DNA of 64,000 nt from Lepus europaeus (GCF_033115175.1 NC_084827.1:177011401-177075400); one strand, 5' to 3'; counted from the first letter of the stretch, positions 46,889 to 59,623 are shown. Made by a program: numbers and translations. The notes: a model not told the origin generated them from the sequence alone.

Positions 46889-47693
46889 CTTACTTTAAAA
46901 ATGGTGACCCAAAGCCACAGGGCCTCACTGGCAGGAGCAGCCCCGTCCCCACCCCACTTTGTTGCTCTGTTTTCCTGTCCAGTCTGGGGCAGTCTCAGCT
47001 GGTTCTCCTGGCTCTTCTGTTCTCCTCCTGCTTTTCCATTTTGCATTTGGGTCTCAGAGCAGTGAGACTCCTTAGGTTTTCTGACTAGAGAGATCTGTAG
47101 TAAGAGGAAAAAGGTAGATAATGAATACCTGAATGGAACAGTGTGATAGAACTTTTCCATTCAGCTGCCACGGAGAATTCTTCCCGGAGATGACATGAGC
47201 TGCTAATGGCTATGACTGTCTTGCAAATTCTCTCAGCACCATTGAGCCAGTAAAAACTGGGTCCAGATGCTGGCTCGCCATCTGCCCTGCTCCAGGAGAG
47301 ACTGACTACCTTCCCACACCCTGCCTTTCTCGTCGCCCCTCTACTGACACGTCTTGCTCTCCGGCGTGGGCACAGAGCAGAGAGTAAGACGAGTGCCTTC
47401 TGGGATGCAGGCACAGTCCTAAGCTCACTGCCCTGCGGGGAGCTCAGAAATAACACCCGGGTGCTTACCTTTCTCTGTGTTAACGTTAGGTGTGTGCTTT
47501 GTCATCCTCCACTGGCGGCTTGTGGCACCGCAGAGTGGCCTGTCCTGCTGAAAGGATGTGTTTTATGCCGTTCACCTTTTAAAAAGATGGTCACCCCATT
47601 AGCTTTGTGGTCAGCTTTCAGCTCTTGGGGTGAGAACCGTTGAAATGCTCAGTGGCCTCATGGGCATGCATGTCGGTTATGAAATATTAGTGG

Positions 47694-48020
47694 GGCTGGC
47701 ACCGCGGCTCACTAGGCTAATCGTCCGCCTGCGGCGCCGGCACACCGGGTTCTAGTCCCGGTTGGGGCGCTGGATTCTGTCCTGGTTGCTCCTCTTCCAG
47801 GCCAGCTCTCTGCTATGGCCCAGGAAGGCAGTGGAGGATGGCCCAAGTGCTTGGGCCCTGTACCCACATGGGAGACCAGGAGAAGCACCTGGCTCCTGGC
47901 TTCAGATCAGCGCGGTGCACCGGCCGCAGCAGCCATTTGGGGGGTGAACCAACGGAAAAAGGAAGACCTTTCTCTCTCTCTCACTGTCCACTCTGCCTGT
48001 CAAAAAAAGAAAAGAAAAAA
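47694..48020 (+). mobile_element. Young CSINE with perfect 13-bp target duplication
   Basis: GAAATATTAGTGG stands at 47681-47693 and 48021-48033. The body carries the same diagnostic variants as the copy at 35341 ('gcggctcactaggctaatc', 'cgggttctagtcccggt'), so both belong to one young subfamily. Confidence 0.95.
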
Positions 48021-48394
48021 GAAATATTAGTGGCCTTCTGAGGTGGTGACATCAGCTCTTTCAAGCCCGAGTCCCCCGACCCCAGCTCGTTTGCCTCCCA
48101 GTGTACATGGCGTCAGCCAGGCACTCGGGGGGTTAGGAGCTGTTAGTAGTGACTGTCGGCGGTGCTTCTGGGCTGCCCGAGCCTCTGTCGTTACGGCTTG
48201 TTTACCCTAGACCAATTCAATACGCCCAGTTAATTGTAACGGTCTTGAAATAGGCTTCTTGAAGCCATTGCTTCTAGCATGTCCCTTTAAAATGGAAGAG
48301 AACCAGTGACTCCAGAATCCGGGTCAGTGAGAATTTCTGTGTCAAAATTGTTGACAAATGCAGGTCTGGACACTGGCCAGGGCAGCAGCTAGGG

Positions 48395-48690
48395 TGGCGT
48401 TTCAAGCCCCTGCGTGGGACAGGCATTTGGCAGGCATTCAGCCATTGCTGGGACTGCCACACCCTACATCTGAGTGGCTGGGTCTGACCTCTGACCCTGG
48501 CTTCACTCCTGACGAGGCTTCCTACTGATGCGGACCCTGGGAGCGACAGGCAGTGACTTAAGTGCTTGGGTCCCTGCCGCCTTTGTGGGAGACAGGATTG
48601 AGTTCCAGGCTCCTGCCTTCAGCCTGGCCATTCATCTGATGAATGAGCCAGCAGATAGATGTACGATCTATGTACATTTTTAAAAAGTAA
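48395..48690 (+). mobile_element. Old diverged CSINE
   Basis: Sense copy recognisable by 'cttaagtgcttgggtccctg' and 'ggctcctgccttcagcctgg', with a degraded head and tail. Confidence 0.65.
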
Positions 48691-49571
48691 ATCAGTCAGC
48701 AAGTAGTGTTTTGTTTCTAAACAAAGCCCCTGCCAGCCCTGCGATTTTGAGACTCCTGTGGTAAGGTGAGCTGCCAGCACACACTTGGATTTCTGGTGGG
48801 ACGGGAAGGTCCCTAGTGGGTGGCCTAGCCTAAGAGGGCAGCAGCGACGTACCTGGCCCAGCACACGTGCACGCCCTCGCAAAACCAGAGCCAGTTTCTT
48901 GAGTGAAGGGCACCTCCTGGGATCGCCTGTACTTTGATAAGCAGCTCCGAGTTTTAAAACTGAGAATTCTGTCCCTTTGCTAACTTGGTTGGTTAGTAGG
49001 GTTTTTGTTTCTGTAATCTGGTTGCATGGTTGTCAGGTGTGCGGTGGGGTAGAGGGAGACCGTCCTCCTCACCTGACCCCACCCGCCCAGTCCACTGCGC
49101 CTGCACCCTTGCCTCGGGTGACGGCTGCTGCCCGTTTCTTGCGCAGCCTCTCAGAGTGTACACGCAGCTACGAGCAGAGAGCCTGCTCCCCCGCCCTCCC
49201 CCTACCATGAGCAGTAGCCTCCGTGCCCACGCGTGTCCTTAGCTTGTCACTTAGCTCGGCCATCTTTCCACGTCAGGAGCCGGCTCCCCTGTTTGTTTTC
49301 CCAGCTGCCCAGGGTCACGTTGCACGATCGTGCCGTGCCATCAGCACTCAGTCCCTCTGGGCTTGCACGGGCTGGCTCCTGGTGTTCTGCTGTCACGGAC
49401 AGCTGGCCGCCAGGGTTCGCGGGGTCTGGGAGGTGGACGCGGTAGACAAGATGGCAGGAAGGTGGTGGGGTGTGCCGGCAGAGTGAGCGGGTTCAGTTCC
49501 CTGTGCATGTGTGGCCGTGTCTAGATGATCCCTGTATTGAACGCTCTGTTTTCTCCCATTTTTTCTTTCAG

Positions 49572-49611
49572 GGACAATTCAAGCTTTCGAAATACAAAAA
49601 TCACATTGTGA
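49572..49611 (+). CDS. EIF4E2: Alternative last coding exon of EIF4E2 (234-aa form)
   Basis: A pyrimidine tract and 'tttcag' precede 49572. Joined to the exon 6 donor (phase 2 at 37928), this exon encodes K plus DNSSFRNTKITL and then TGA at 49609-49611. It would replace the last 23 residues (MPGRLG...LNVP) of the 245-aa form. I recall human EIF4E2 isoforms ending this way. The exon is about 9.9 kb beyond the usual last exon. Confidence 0.65.
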
Positions 49612-52035
49612 AAGTACCCAAGCTGGCAATAATCCCTTTCTGTATGTGTGTGTGTGTCCGAAGCGGATGGCAGGCCTCCAGCCAGCCCTCCATCTGCTCA
49701 CGGAAGGGACGCCCCGAGCCATGCGCTCCCCTTTTGCACTCGTTCCTGGAGGACGGACCCGCTAGACAGCCTCCAGCATCGCTGACTGTATAAAGCGGGA
49801 GCGGAAGCCGCGACTTTGCGCTAGACGGACGCTGTTTTAAAGGGGTTCTGGGGGGGCTCAGCCTTTCGTGTTGCTGTGTGCTGTCCAGGTGCCCCGGGCA
49901 TCCCGCCATGCACGTGCGTCCCCCGCTGTCCCGAGGACGTGGTGACCGCGTGTGCAGGCCGGAGCCCCAGCGAGAGTTAGCAGTGTTATGACTGCGCGCC
50001 CAGGAGAGGCCCAGAGTCGCTAGGAATGCCTCTTCCGGCTTGGCCATTAAATTATTGGGACATTTCGGTTTCTTCTTCTCCCCTCGTCCCCTAAACCCAC
50101 GACTCTCCAAAAACGTGTTGTGAATGTGTTGACTGTCCCGGGTGTTGCATTGTCTCCTGCCTCCTGCCCGCCTGTCTTCCCTCCGTGTGACTCTCCTCTT
50201 ATTGGGCTCTGCCAGGGGGCGTGCTGGGCTCACTGGAGCGGCTTCCAGGCTGGGCCTGGGTCAGTCAGACTGGCGCAGAGGCCAGTGTGGTTAGGAGCCA
50301 GCTTACCACGTGGGCTCCGAGTGTAGGGTTTGGAGCTGAGGGCAGTGCCAGCGGTCTCCCGTGTGTGCGCCAAGCCTGCTGCACTGGGTTCTTGCGTGCC
50401 CCTCACTGAGGGAGGGGAGCGAACGCTGGTGCTTGCCAGCTGTTAACACCTGGCTGTGTACATTCAGTGACCTGGAATGGAACACCTGAAGGGAAGGTGA
50501 CCCTGGGGGACAGGCTCCTTGCATGACAGCGTGTCCGCAGTGGTCCTCGTCGCCCAGCTGTGCGGCAGCACACGTGGGCCGAGCCAGGATGCCCAAGCAG
50601 AAACCCTTGAAGGCTGCTGCAGGCTTCAGCGGTGACCGCTCGCTCATCAGCAGAGCTGGGTGATCTGACTCCTGAGGACTGGAGTCCGCGAGGGGGAGAG
50701 CGCACCTGGGGTTCCCAAGTAACGAGCGAGCGTCCTCCCGCAGCCTGAGTGGCAGCGTCGTACTCGGCTCCTGTGAGCGGAGATCACAGTACCTTAAATT
50801 AAGGCCTCTCTTTAACACATATCCCTGAAGGCTAGGGGACCCTCAGCCACCTGGTCTCGGAGAAGGCATTCAGGAGGGAGAAGCATTTCCGTAGCATGTT
50901 TGTATTACTCCCTTCCTGTTTGCCAGCCCCTGAACACCCTCTCAGCCCACTGCTGCAGGATGCTTTTTCCCACAAAAACGAGACAGCAGGAGCCCCCAGG
51001 GAGGTGCTTCCGTGACAGGGGCGGTTAGGTCAGGTGGCAAGATCTAGCTCCAGGAATATGAAGGATGCTTGGTGGTATCCAGGAAATCGTGGGGCTCAGG
51101 CCAGTAGAGGCGCCACGCTGGCTTCACGGGGACCAGGGCTGCCTCCTGAGACTCGGTCACACCCGGGGGCCTTCGCGCTGCCTGAAACAGATTTGCCGTG
51201 AGAATTCCAGTGACAGACACTGGGGCTCGCCCTTGTGTGGGCATCTGCCTGACCGCTGTGTGTGCGAGTGGCCAGCAGGCCTAGCGGTCAGCTGTATTGT
51301 CCTTACTTTCGCGCTTTTTTGTCCTGTTTGTTCAGACTTTTGGATTTCTTATGTTTTCCAGAGCTGCTCATGTCCCCCTTCTTTGTTGCTGTGGTATGTG
51401 ACAGTTACCTTTCCTGGCAGGTGCATGTGCCCAGGGAGGGATAGAGCGAGGGGTCCCACTGCCGGGCAGCGTCTAGGCCCAGTGTTCTCCTGGATGCTCT
51501 CCCTGACGGCTGTGGGGGAATCACAGTGGTCAGTTTGTCCACACCCCCCGTTTTCTAGACTAGCTTGAGCGCTCTTTGCCTTCATTTTGACCCCACGGGT
51601 CTGCTATGCCGAGCCACAGCACGGTTACTGTTGCCGTCTCCCCTGGTCTAGAGACAGGAGAGGGAGGCCTGCCGGGGCCCGTGGGACGGAGCGCAGCGTG
51701 GCAGGTTGCAGCCGGGAAGGGCTGCCCTCCAGGGACCCTCTGCTCTGTTCTGTGTGTGTGTGTTCCCTGGGACACAGGCAGGGGCAATAATCTTCCTCCC
51801 AGAGAGAAGCCCGTGGTCCACGCCGCTCCAGGATGAATTTCCGAGGTTTGCCCAGGAGGAGCAGAGGCTGTGCCAAGAGTGATTTCGTGTCACACTGTCG
51901 GAGCAGTTGTCTGCTGCAGTAATAAACGGAAGATTCCTGCAAGCGCTGGGCTGCGGACTGGTTATTCGGGAGGCGGGCCGCTGGCGGTTCTGCCCTTGGG
52001 CGTTCCCAAGCACATGGCACCGTCCAGACAAGATC
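49612..52035. other. Possible 3' UTR and flank of the long EIF4E2 form
   Basis: Unique sequence with no CSINE. It may be partly transcribed as 3' UTR up to about 50070 or 51945 depending on the poly(A) site used. No other gene was found. Confidence 0.4.
50046..50051 (+). terminator. EIF4E2: Candidate poly(A) signal for the long EIF4E2 form
   Basis: ATTAAA lies some 435 nt after the alternative stop. A canonical AATAAA at 51921-51926 is a more distal alternative. Which is used cannot be told from sequence alone. Confidence 0.35.
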
Positions 52036-52044
52036 ATTGACACA

Positions 52045-52373
52045 CTTTTTGTTTTGTTTTGCTTTGCTTTAGAGATTTACGTATTGCTTTATTTGAAAGA
52101 ATTAGAGGGAAAGACAGATCTTCCATCCACTGGTTCACTCCCCAGGTGGCCACAACAGCCAGGGCTGGGCCAGGGTGCAGCCAGAATCTTCCTCCAGGTC
52201 TCTCGTGTGAGTGGCAGGGACCCAAATACCTGGGCCCTCTTCTGCTGTTTTTCCCAGGCCATTAGCAGGGAGCTGGATCAGAAGTGGAGTGTCTGGGACT
52301 CGAACCAGCACCCATATGGGATGGTGGAGTCGCAGGCAGCAGCGTTACCTGCTGTGCCACAGTGCTGGCCCCT
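52045..52373 (-). mobile_element. CSINE with target duplication
   Basis: ATTGACACA flanks it at about 52036-52044 and 52374-52382. The head is a T/G-rich 'ttttgttttgttttgc' run. Confidence 0.9.
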
Positions 52374-52519
52374 ATTGACACATGTTTATGGAAATATTCT
52401 CTAGTTGCTATTAATCATTGCCCCAGGTCAGTTTATATATATAAAATAGCAGAAGATAGCTGTTAATTCTCTTTAACATGTAGTAGGGAATGTTGGGGTA
52501 GAAGAGGTTCAAAGAATTA

Positions 52520-53097
52520 GATTTTTTTTTTTTAAGATTCTATTTACTTATTTGGAAGAGTTATACAGAGAGAGGAGAGGCAGAGAGAGAGAGGTCTTCC
52601 ATCCGATGGTTCACTCCCCAGTTGGCCGCAATGCCCGGAGCTGCAAAGATCCACAGCCAGGAGCCAGGAGCTTCTTCTAGGTCTCCCACGGGGGTGCAGG
52701 GGCCCAAGGACTTGGGCTATCCTCTGCTGCTTTCCCAGGCCTAGCAGAGAGCTGGATCGGAAGTGGAGCAGCCGGGTCTCAAACCAGCGCCCATATGGGA
52801 TGCCAGTACTGCAGGCTAGGACATTAACCCACTGCACCACAGCGCCGGCCCCAGATTTTTTTTTTTTTTTTAAATGCAGAGTTACACAGAGGAAGAAGAG
52901 ACACAGAGCCAAGAGTTTCATCCAGGTCTCCCGCACGGGTGCAGGGGTCCAAGCACTTGGGCCATCCTCAGCTACTTTCCCAGGAGCACCAGCAGGGAGC
53001 TGGATCAGAAGTGAAGCAACCAGGACTTGAACTGGTTCCCGCACGGGATGCCAGCACTGCAGGCAGCAGTTTAACCCACTGTGCCACAGTGCGGCTC
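52520..53097 (-). mobile_element. Two antisense CSINEs in tandem
   Basis: Copies lie at about 52520-52852 and 52853-53097. The second lacks part of its tail half. The words 'agatttttt' before both suggest insertion at the same A/T-rich target. Confidence 0.85.
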
Positions 53098-53257
53098 TAA
53101 GAATTACTTCAGGCCTGAGCTTGGATTACTTCATGTAAGATGAAGTAGCTTAGCCTAAAGGTGGACATACAGGGCCTGCTCATGACCAGCACCCGTGTCG
53201 AGTACCAAGGGAGAAAGAAATGCACTGAGCCTCAGTCGTTGCTGACAAAGGTTTTAA

Positions 53258-53590
53258 AGCAGGTAGGCGTTGTGGCAGAGCAGGCTAAGCTGCCATCTAG
53301 GGCACCTGCGTGCCGTGCAGAGCGCCTGGTTCAAGTCCTGGCTACTCTGCTGCTGACCCGGCTCCCTGCTGATGGACCTCCAGGAGGCAGTGGACGATGG
53401 CCCAAGTGCTTGACTTCCTGCCTCTCGTGGGAGATCAGGAGCCAGTGCCATGTTGCTGGCGTCTGTCTGGCCTCACCTTGGCTGCCACAGGCATTTGGAG
53501 AACGACTCAGCAGATGGATGCTACCCCCTGCCGTCTTCCTCTCTTCCCCCGCCATCACTCTGCCTTTCAAATAAAATAAGTCTTTCACAA
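53258..53590 (+). mobile_element. Diverged CSINE
   Basis: Sense copy with 'ggtaggcgttgtggcagag' and 'tctgcctttcaaataaaa'. Confidence 0.8.
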
Positions 53591-54084
53591 ATAATAACAA
53601 CACATGCTTGAGGTGCGATTTAGGGCGATAGAAGTCTCCTTTCTGTGTCTCAACTCTGGTCTGAATAGGAGACAGAAACCAGGCGGGTTAATTTGTCAGT
53701 ATTACATAAAGCATTGTTGATGCGATAACTAGAGGACAGAAGCACTGGAGAATCAGGCGGAGGCCATTCATGAAGAGCTGCGAGGTCGCCCTTGTCCATG
53801 GGGCGCTGGTGTCTGAGGCTGCGAGGAAGCTGGCTCTGAACCGGTTGGAAGTGGCCTCTCCGGTCAGCCGCAGCTGTGGGAGCAGGCTGTCCCGACGGGC
53901 GCAGAAAGGGCCAGGCCGCATCTTCCTTGTGCGCGGAAGCCCCTCTGCAGTGCCCCCACTGGAAAAAGCCAGCAGCATGCCGGCCGGTGTCTTCAAGGCC
54001 GAGAGAGTGGGTGTGGGGCAGGCGGGTAGCGGGGGCAGGCGGGCAGCGGGGGAAGTCGGAGCCTGGGACCTGCGGCCCCCGTTG

Positions 54085-54290
54085 GAGCTCTGCACTTCCC
54101 ATGCAGTTCCCTGCTGATAACCCGGAGGAGTGCGCCGCGGCCCAAGTGCGCAGCTTCCTGCCACCTGTGTGGGAGACCCGGCTGGCTTCCTGGCTCCCAC
54201 CTGCACCAGCCCCAGATGTCGGCAGACGGAAGATGGCTCTTCTCTCCCTCTCTTAAATTCGGCCTCTCACATGAATAAATGTGTGGTTGT
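54085..54290 (+). mobile_element. CSINE, head missing
   Basis: Starts around 'ggagctctgcacttccca' and ends with 'cctctcacatgaataaat'; the tRNA-like part is absent. Confidence 0.65.
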
Positions 54291-54561
54291 TTAAGTGTGG
54301 AGCTGGAGACGGCGCGTGGTGATGCCTGCAGTCCTCACTTTGCCCCTCAGCATCTGTGCATCCTGCCACCCACGTGTGCCACAGAGCAGCGCCGTTCTGC
54401 CTGGCACAACCTCGCTGGTGGGAAGAGCTCACCCTGCCCCCAAAGGAGGAGGTGGGAAGCCAGCAGGCACGCGGTCATTGTTGGCCTGTGCTGGCTCCTA
54501 ACTCCATTACAGCCCCATCTGAGTAGCCTGTGCAGTAACCAAATGTGAGGACAAGGTTAGC

Positions 54562-54888
54562 CCTCCAGGGCGGCACAGGCATCCCATATGACTGCTGGTT
54601 TGAGTCCCAGGTGCTCCACTTCCCATCCAGCTCCCTGCTAATGTGCCTGGCAGTGCAGCAGAGGACGGCCCAAGTCCTTGAACCCCCGCACCCACAGGGG
54701 GAAACTCGATGTTCCTGGCTTCGGCCTGGCCCAGCACTGGCCGTTGCAGCCATTTGGGAGTGAACCGGTGGATGGAGGATCTCTCTCTAAATCCGTTTCT
54801 CCCTCCTCCCCTCCCTCCCTCCCTCTTTCTCTTCATAACTCTGCCTTTCAAATATATAAAATAAATCTTAAAGAAAAAATAAACAAGT
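54562..54888 (+). mobile_element. CSINE
   Basis: Sense copy from 'ctccagggcggcacaggca' to 'caaatatataaaataaat'. Confidence 0.85.
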
Positions 54889-55494
54889 TAGCTTCCAACA
54901 AGACTTGCACGAAATAAGAAGAAAGTTTCTAGGCCCACAGCGCAATGAAGAAAGTCTGCGTGGGGCCTGTTGTGGGTGGCAGTGGTTTTCAACTTCCCAT
55001 TCCACTGCCTGCTCTCTTTCCTTTGCCCTCAGCCAGGATCTTAGCTGGTCAGATCCGGATTCTTTTTTTGGTATGATTGACTCAACCTTCTATTCCTAAA
55101 GGGTGTGAAGTGATTGTCCTGCTGTCTTAGAGTTTCCATTCCTGCTATTTCTAAAAGGGAGCCCAGGAACCCTAGGTTCTAGACAGTTCTCCCTGTCCCT
55201 GTTGCATAGCAGCAGCTCACTTCCTCTTGGTGACACCCCACCCCCGGTCAGCAGAACAGTCCCTTTATTTGCTGCTGTTGGGTCAGCGCCCTGAAGAGCC
55301 CAAAATCAGCAGTTGCAGCTCAGCTTGCCCTCCAGCCTGGCCGCGCGGTGTCCTCATTTCTCTGAAACCGGCAGAACCCGAGTTGAGGGGCGGAGGAAGA
55401 AGAACGACTCCCACTCCGTCCTTTCATCTCTGGTCATGGGAGAAATAGTTCACGCAAGGCACGACCCTCAGGACGAACCCTTGGAGCCACCTGT

Positions 55495-55790
55495 GGCACC
55501 GTGCCTATGCCGGCACCTGTATGGGCGCCGGTCAAGTGGCCGCCCCAGCTCCCTGCTAATGCACCTGGGAAAGCAGTGGAAAATGGCCCAAGTGCTTAGA
55601 CCCCTGGCAGCCACCCATGTGGGAGTCCCGGATGAATTCCAGGCTCCTGGCCTCAGTCTGGCTCAGCCCTGGCTGTTGTGGCCATTTGGGAAGTGAACCA
55701 GTGGATCAGAGTCTCTCTTTCTGTCTCTCTCTCTCTGCCTTTCAAATAAGTCAATAAATCTTTAAAGAGAAAAATAAATAAATAAAAATG
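55495..55790 (+). mobile_element. CSINE
   Basis: Sense copy with an altered head ('ggcaccgtgcctatgccggc'), the usual middle blocks and an (AAAT)n tail. Confidence 0.85.
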
Positions 55791-55959
55791 AGCCCTGTCC
55801 TTTCAGGGGCTGTAGCTGAGCCTTCAGCTGGGTCCACTCCGCCCCGCCCTTGTCCAGCCGCCTGTCCTGGTGAGGCATGTGCTGAAGCCGGTGTCCCACG
55901 ACGCTGGCGGTGAGACCCGTGGCCCTGTGCTGCAGCTGACGCTGGTGTCGTGTAGTAAA

Positions 55960-56430
55960 CAGTACAGGTCGTTGCAAACGCTCTGTGCTGGGCTCTTTCT
56001 TTTGCTTAAATTTCACAGCAGCCCAGGGGGTGGATTGTTGTCCCCATTTCACAGATAAAAACAGAGCAGGGGGGGGCGGTGAGACCTGGTGGTTAAAATG
56101 CCGCTTTGTACGCCACATCGCGATCAGAGTGCCTGGTTCAGCTCCCGGCTCCGCTCCTCATTCCAGCTGCCTGCTAATGTGCACCTTGGGAGGTGGTCGG
56201 GTCCCTGCCACCCACATGGGAGACCCAGGGAGAGCTGGCTCCAGCCTGGCCCTGCTCTGGCCGTAGTGGGCATTTGGGGAGTGAGCCAGCAGCTCTGTCT
56301 CTGTCTGACTCTCTCTGCCTTTCAAATTAAATACATTTTTAAGGCAGAAACAGGGTAAGTAGCTTGCAGAGGGTCACTCATTATGTAAGGGCAAAGATGG
56401 GGCTTGACCTTGAATTCCAGGGTTCCTAAA
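55960..56430 (-). mobile_element. MIR split by a sense CSINE
   Basis: MIR words up to 'tttcacagataaaaacagag' (about 56070) resume at 56345 with 'gggtaagtagcttgcagagg'. The CSINE fills 56074-56343, ending 'tttcaaattaaatac'. Confidence 0.7.
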
Positions 56431-57000
56431 CCTAGTGCAGGTAGGTTCCAGCCCACGTCATCGACAGATGCTCCTCAGCCTGCAGTGGGGTTACCTTGTC
56501 CCCATAGACCCACCGTGAATTGGAAATGTGGTAAGTGGGAGTGCATAGAACGCCCTCGCTCACCAACGCAGCGCACTGTGGAGCCTCTGTGGCTTCCGCC
56601 GGGGCCCCCTGGGCTGACTGCTACCCGGTCACTCTCCTAGGGAAGATCCGGACTCAGTTCCCGACTGCTTGTGAGCCATCGTAAGGTTGAAAACATCGGC
56701 TGAGCCAGCGTGAGCTTGGATTTGGGGGCAGAGGTCTCTGGATCAGGCTACGAATGACTCCTCCTCTGCAGGGTGGTCTCAGTAGACAAGACCCCCCCCC
56801 CAACCTGGCCGACCCCAGACACAGGAGCCGGCAGGCAGGAGCTTCCCCTGCCGCCCTGGGTTGCCAGCAGGGTGGCATTTTAGATGCCTGCCCCATACCA
56901 CCCTCCCAACTTCAGGAAGGCCGAGGTCTGACCTCACCACAGACAGCAACACATGGGTTCCAGGCATCTCTGTTCCATTTACACCGCCACGGGGAACCCC

Positions 57001-57299
57001 CTTTTTTAAAGATTTATTTATTTATTTGAAAGTCAGAATTCCACAGAGAGAGAGATCTTCCATCCTGCTGGTTCACTCCCCAAATGGCCGCCACAGCCAG
57101 GGCTGGGCAAGGCCGAAGGCAGGAACCACCTCCCACGTGGGTTCAGGGCCCAAGCACTATGGCCATCCTCCACGGCTTCCCCAGGCACACCAGCAGGGAG
57201 CTGGATCGGAAGTGGAGCAGCCGGGATGCGAACTTGTGCCCATGTGGGATGTCGGCATCACAGGCAGTGGCTTAACCTACTGCACCACAGCGCCAGCCC
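57001..57299 (-). mobile_element. CSINE
   Basis: Antisense copy from 'aaagatttatttatttattt' to 'caccacagcgccagcccc'. Confidence 0.9.
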
Positions 57300-58910
57300 C
57301 GTACCACAGGCGTTTCTGTCCAGTCCCCTGCCCCCACCATTCTCCACGTTCCCCATGGCAGCCCACGCTCCTTTCAGGCTCCCCACCGACTGTAGGAAGC
57401 AAAATGCCCACCCTGAGGGCAATACGTGCCGTGTTCCCCTCTGCACGCCTCCCCCAAAGTGAACGTGGACAGTGCCTGCTCCCCAGGCCGTGGCCCTCCA
57501 CGCTGACCCCTGGGCGGGGAAGTGTTGGTTCAGACCCCGCCCCCTCGTAACCAGACCCCAGTCAGGAACCAGCATGGACAGAGGAGCTGCAACAGGGAGA
57601 TCCCCTCCCTGTGAGCCCAGGAAGGCAGGGCACCCTCTAGTGGATGGCAAGGGGACAGTTCATGTCCGTGCCCTTGGGGACAGCAGCCTCAGCTGCGACT
57701 TTCCAGGGTTCCTGCTCAGGACGGCTCCCAGGACACGGCCAGGGTCCCTGTGTGGATGGCCTTGCCTGGCACCGCCGGGCATGGGTCTCTGGGGGGGTCT
57801 GGCCTCCCGGCCCCGTGCTGACTTCTCAGGTCTGTCTCTGCCTCTGGCTCATGGCGCCCATGACGCCCCAGCTCCAGCCACCCTGGCCGCAGTCCTGGCC
57901 AGCCCACTGCCAGGCCCCCTGCTGTCGCTAACTCCTCTGCTCTCTCCCGCCCCGCTGTGAGTCCCACGCGCAGGCTCTCCTTGGGCTTTGCCGCTTGAGC
58001 CTCTAAGACCCTCGAGAAGGCAGGCGGCCGCTCCCTCCTGCATGATAGAATGGCCGCAGGTCCTCACCTGGGAGCAGCACTCCTTGGAAGGTTCTAGTGG
58101 GCGGCCCAGGTTGGGACCACATCCTTGGAGGGACCCTCCTTCCTCACTGCCCCCTGGCCTCCCTGGACGACTTAGCGCACCCCTTAGTCCGTTTTCTGCT
58201 GGGTAGTTTACAGAGAACAGATGTGTTCCCTGCGGTTCTGGCTGGGAAGTCCAAGGTCAAGCCCACATCTAGCAAAGACCTTGCTGTGTCAGCCCATGGC
58301 AGAAGACAGAATGGCAAGGCAGCACTCGCGCGCGCACAAACAACACAGAGGGAGCTGAACTCCTCCTTCCATGGGCACTAACCCACTCACGGGGGTCAGG
58401 TGTACAGCCCGTGACCTTTCCCCTCAGCTCACCCATGCTCCCCGGGCTCAGCCTGGCCCTGTGGGAGGGCTTCCCACCTTCTTCAGTTACAGCTCTGCCA
58501 CGCGTGCTGTGGCCCCTCTGAGCTCTCGTGTGTTCTTCCTGCGCCTGTGGGCTTCTCTTGTGCGGAGAAAGCCGCTCATCACCGTCAGGTGCTGCCGCTC
58601 GCGGGGGCCTCTCCTTCCCGGGTTCCTGCAGCACTGAGCCCACGTGACCAGAACTGCCGGAGTCCGTGCCTGTCCGTGCGGCTGGGACAGGTTCTGGGAA
58701 GGCAGCGGCGCACCTCCCCCGTCCAGGGGCAGGCCTGGTGTGGGCACTTACAGGCTGCCCGGGAAGCTCCAGCTTGCACAACGCCTACAGCGTCCCGTGG
58801 GGCTCCATGCTGTGGGGCTTCTGACCACATTTTATTGCAAATGTTCCCCAGGTGGCAGTGTCCCACCATCCTGCAATAACACGGTAAGAGCTGTTGATTT
58901 CCACAATTGA
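57300..58910. other. Unique GC-rich stretch, no gene seen
   Basis: No coding exon was recognised. The part near 58165-58440 ('ccttagtccgttttctgctg', 'ggctgggaagtccaaggtca') resembles a common old mammalian interspersed repeat whose family I cannot assign with confidence. Confidence 0.45.
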
Positions 58911-58911
58911 A

Positions 58912-59216
58912 CTTTTTTAATGAATTAATTTATTTGAAAGACAGCATGAGAGAGAGACAGGAGACAGAGATCTTCCATCTGCAGGTCCACTCCCCGAATG
59001 CCCGTAACTCCCACCACTGGGCCAGGCTGAAGCCAGGAGCCCAGAACTCCATCTGGGGCTCCCACATGGTGTCAGGGACCCAAGTACTTGAGCCATCATC
59101 AGCTGCCTTTGGAAGCTGGGTTGGAAGCAGAGCACCTGGAACTGTAACCCGCACTCCCTTATGGGAGCAGGTGCCCAGAGTGGCTGCGTAACCCACTGTA
59201 CCACAAGACCTACGCC
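58912..59216 (-). mobile_element. Diverged CSINE
   Basis: Antisense copy with 'atttatttgaaagacagcat' and 'cactgtaccacaagacctac'. Confidence 0.8.
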
Positions 59217-59306
59217 CTGCAATTCAGTTTTATTCTCTAGGAATTCATACATGTATAGAGTTTCCCAGATAATGTGCTTGTGTTTTCTGGATATACAATC
59301 TTTATT

Positions 59307-59623
59307 TTTTTAAGATTTATTTATTTATTTGAAAGTCAGAGGAGAGGCGGGGGCTGAGGGGGTGTCTTCCATCCGATGGTTCACTCCCCAATTGGCCGCA
59401 ACAGCTGGAACTGTGCTGATCCAAAGCCGGGAGCCAGGAGCTTCTTCCGGGTCTCCCATGGGGTTGCAGGGGCCCAAGAACTTGGGCCATCTTCTACTGC
59501 CTTCCCAGGCCATCACAGAGAGCTGGATCGGAAGTGGAGCAGCTGGGTCCTAAACTAGCGCCCATATGGGATGCCGGCTCTTCAGGCCAGGGCATTAACC
59601 TGCTGCGCCACAGCGCCGGCCCC
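59307..59623 (-). mobile_element. CSINE with target duplication
   Basis: The words 'ctggatatacaatcttta' before it and 'ctggatctacagtctta' after it are an imperfect duplication of about 17 bp. Confidence 0.9.
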
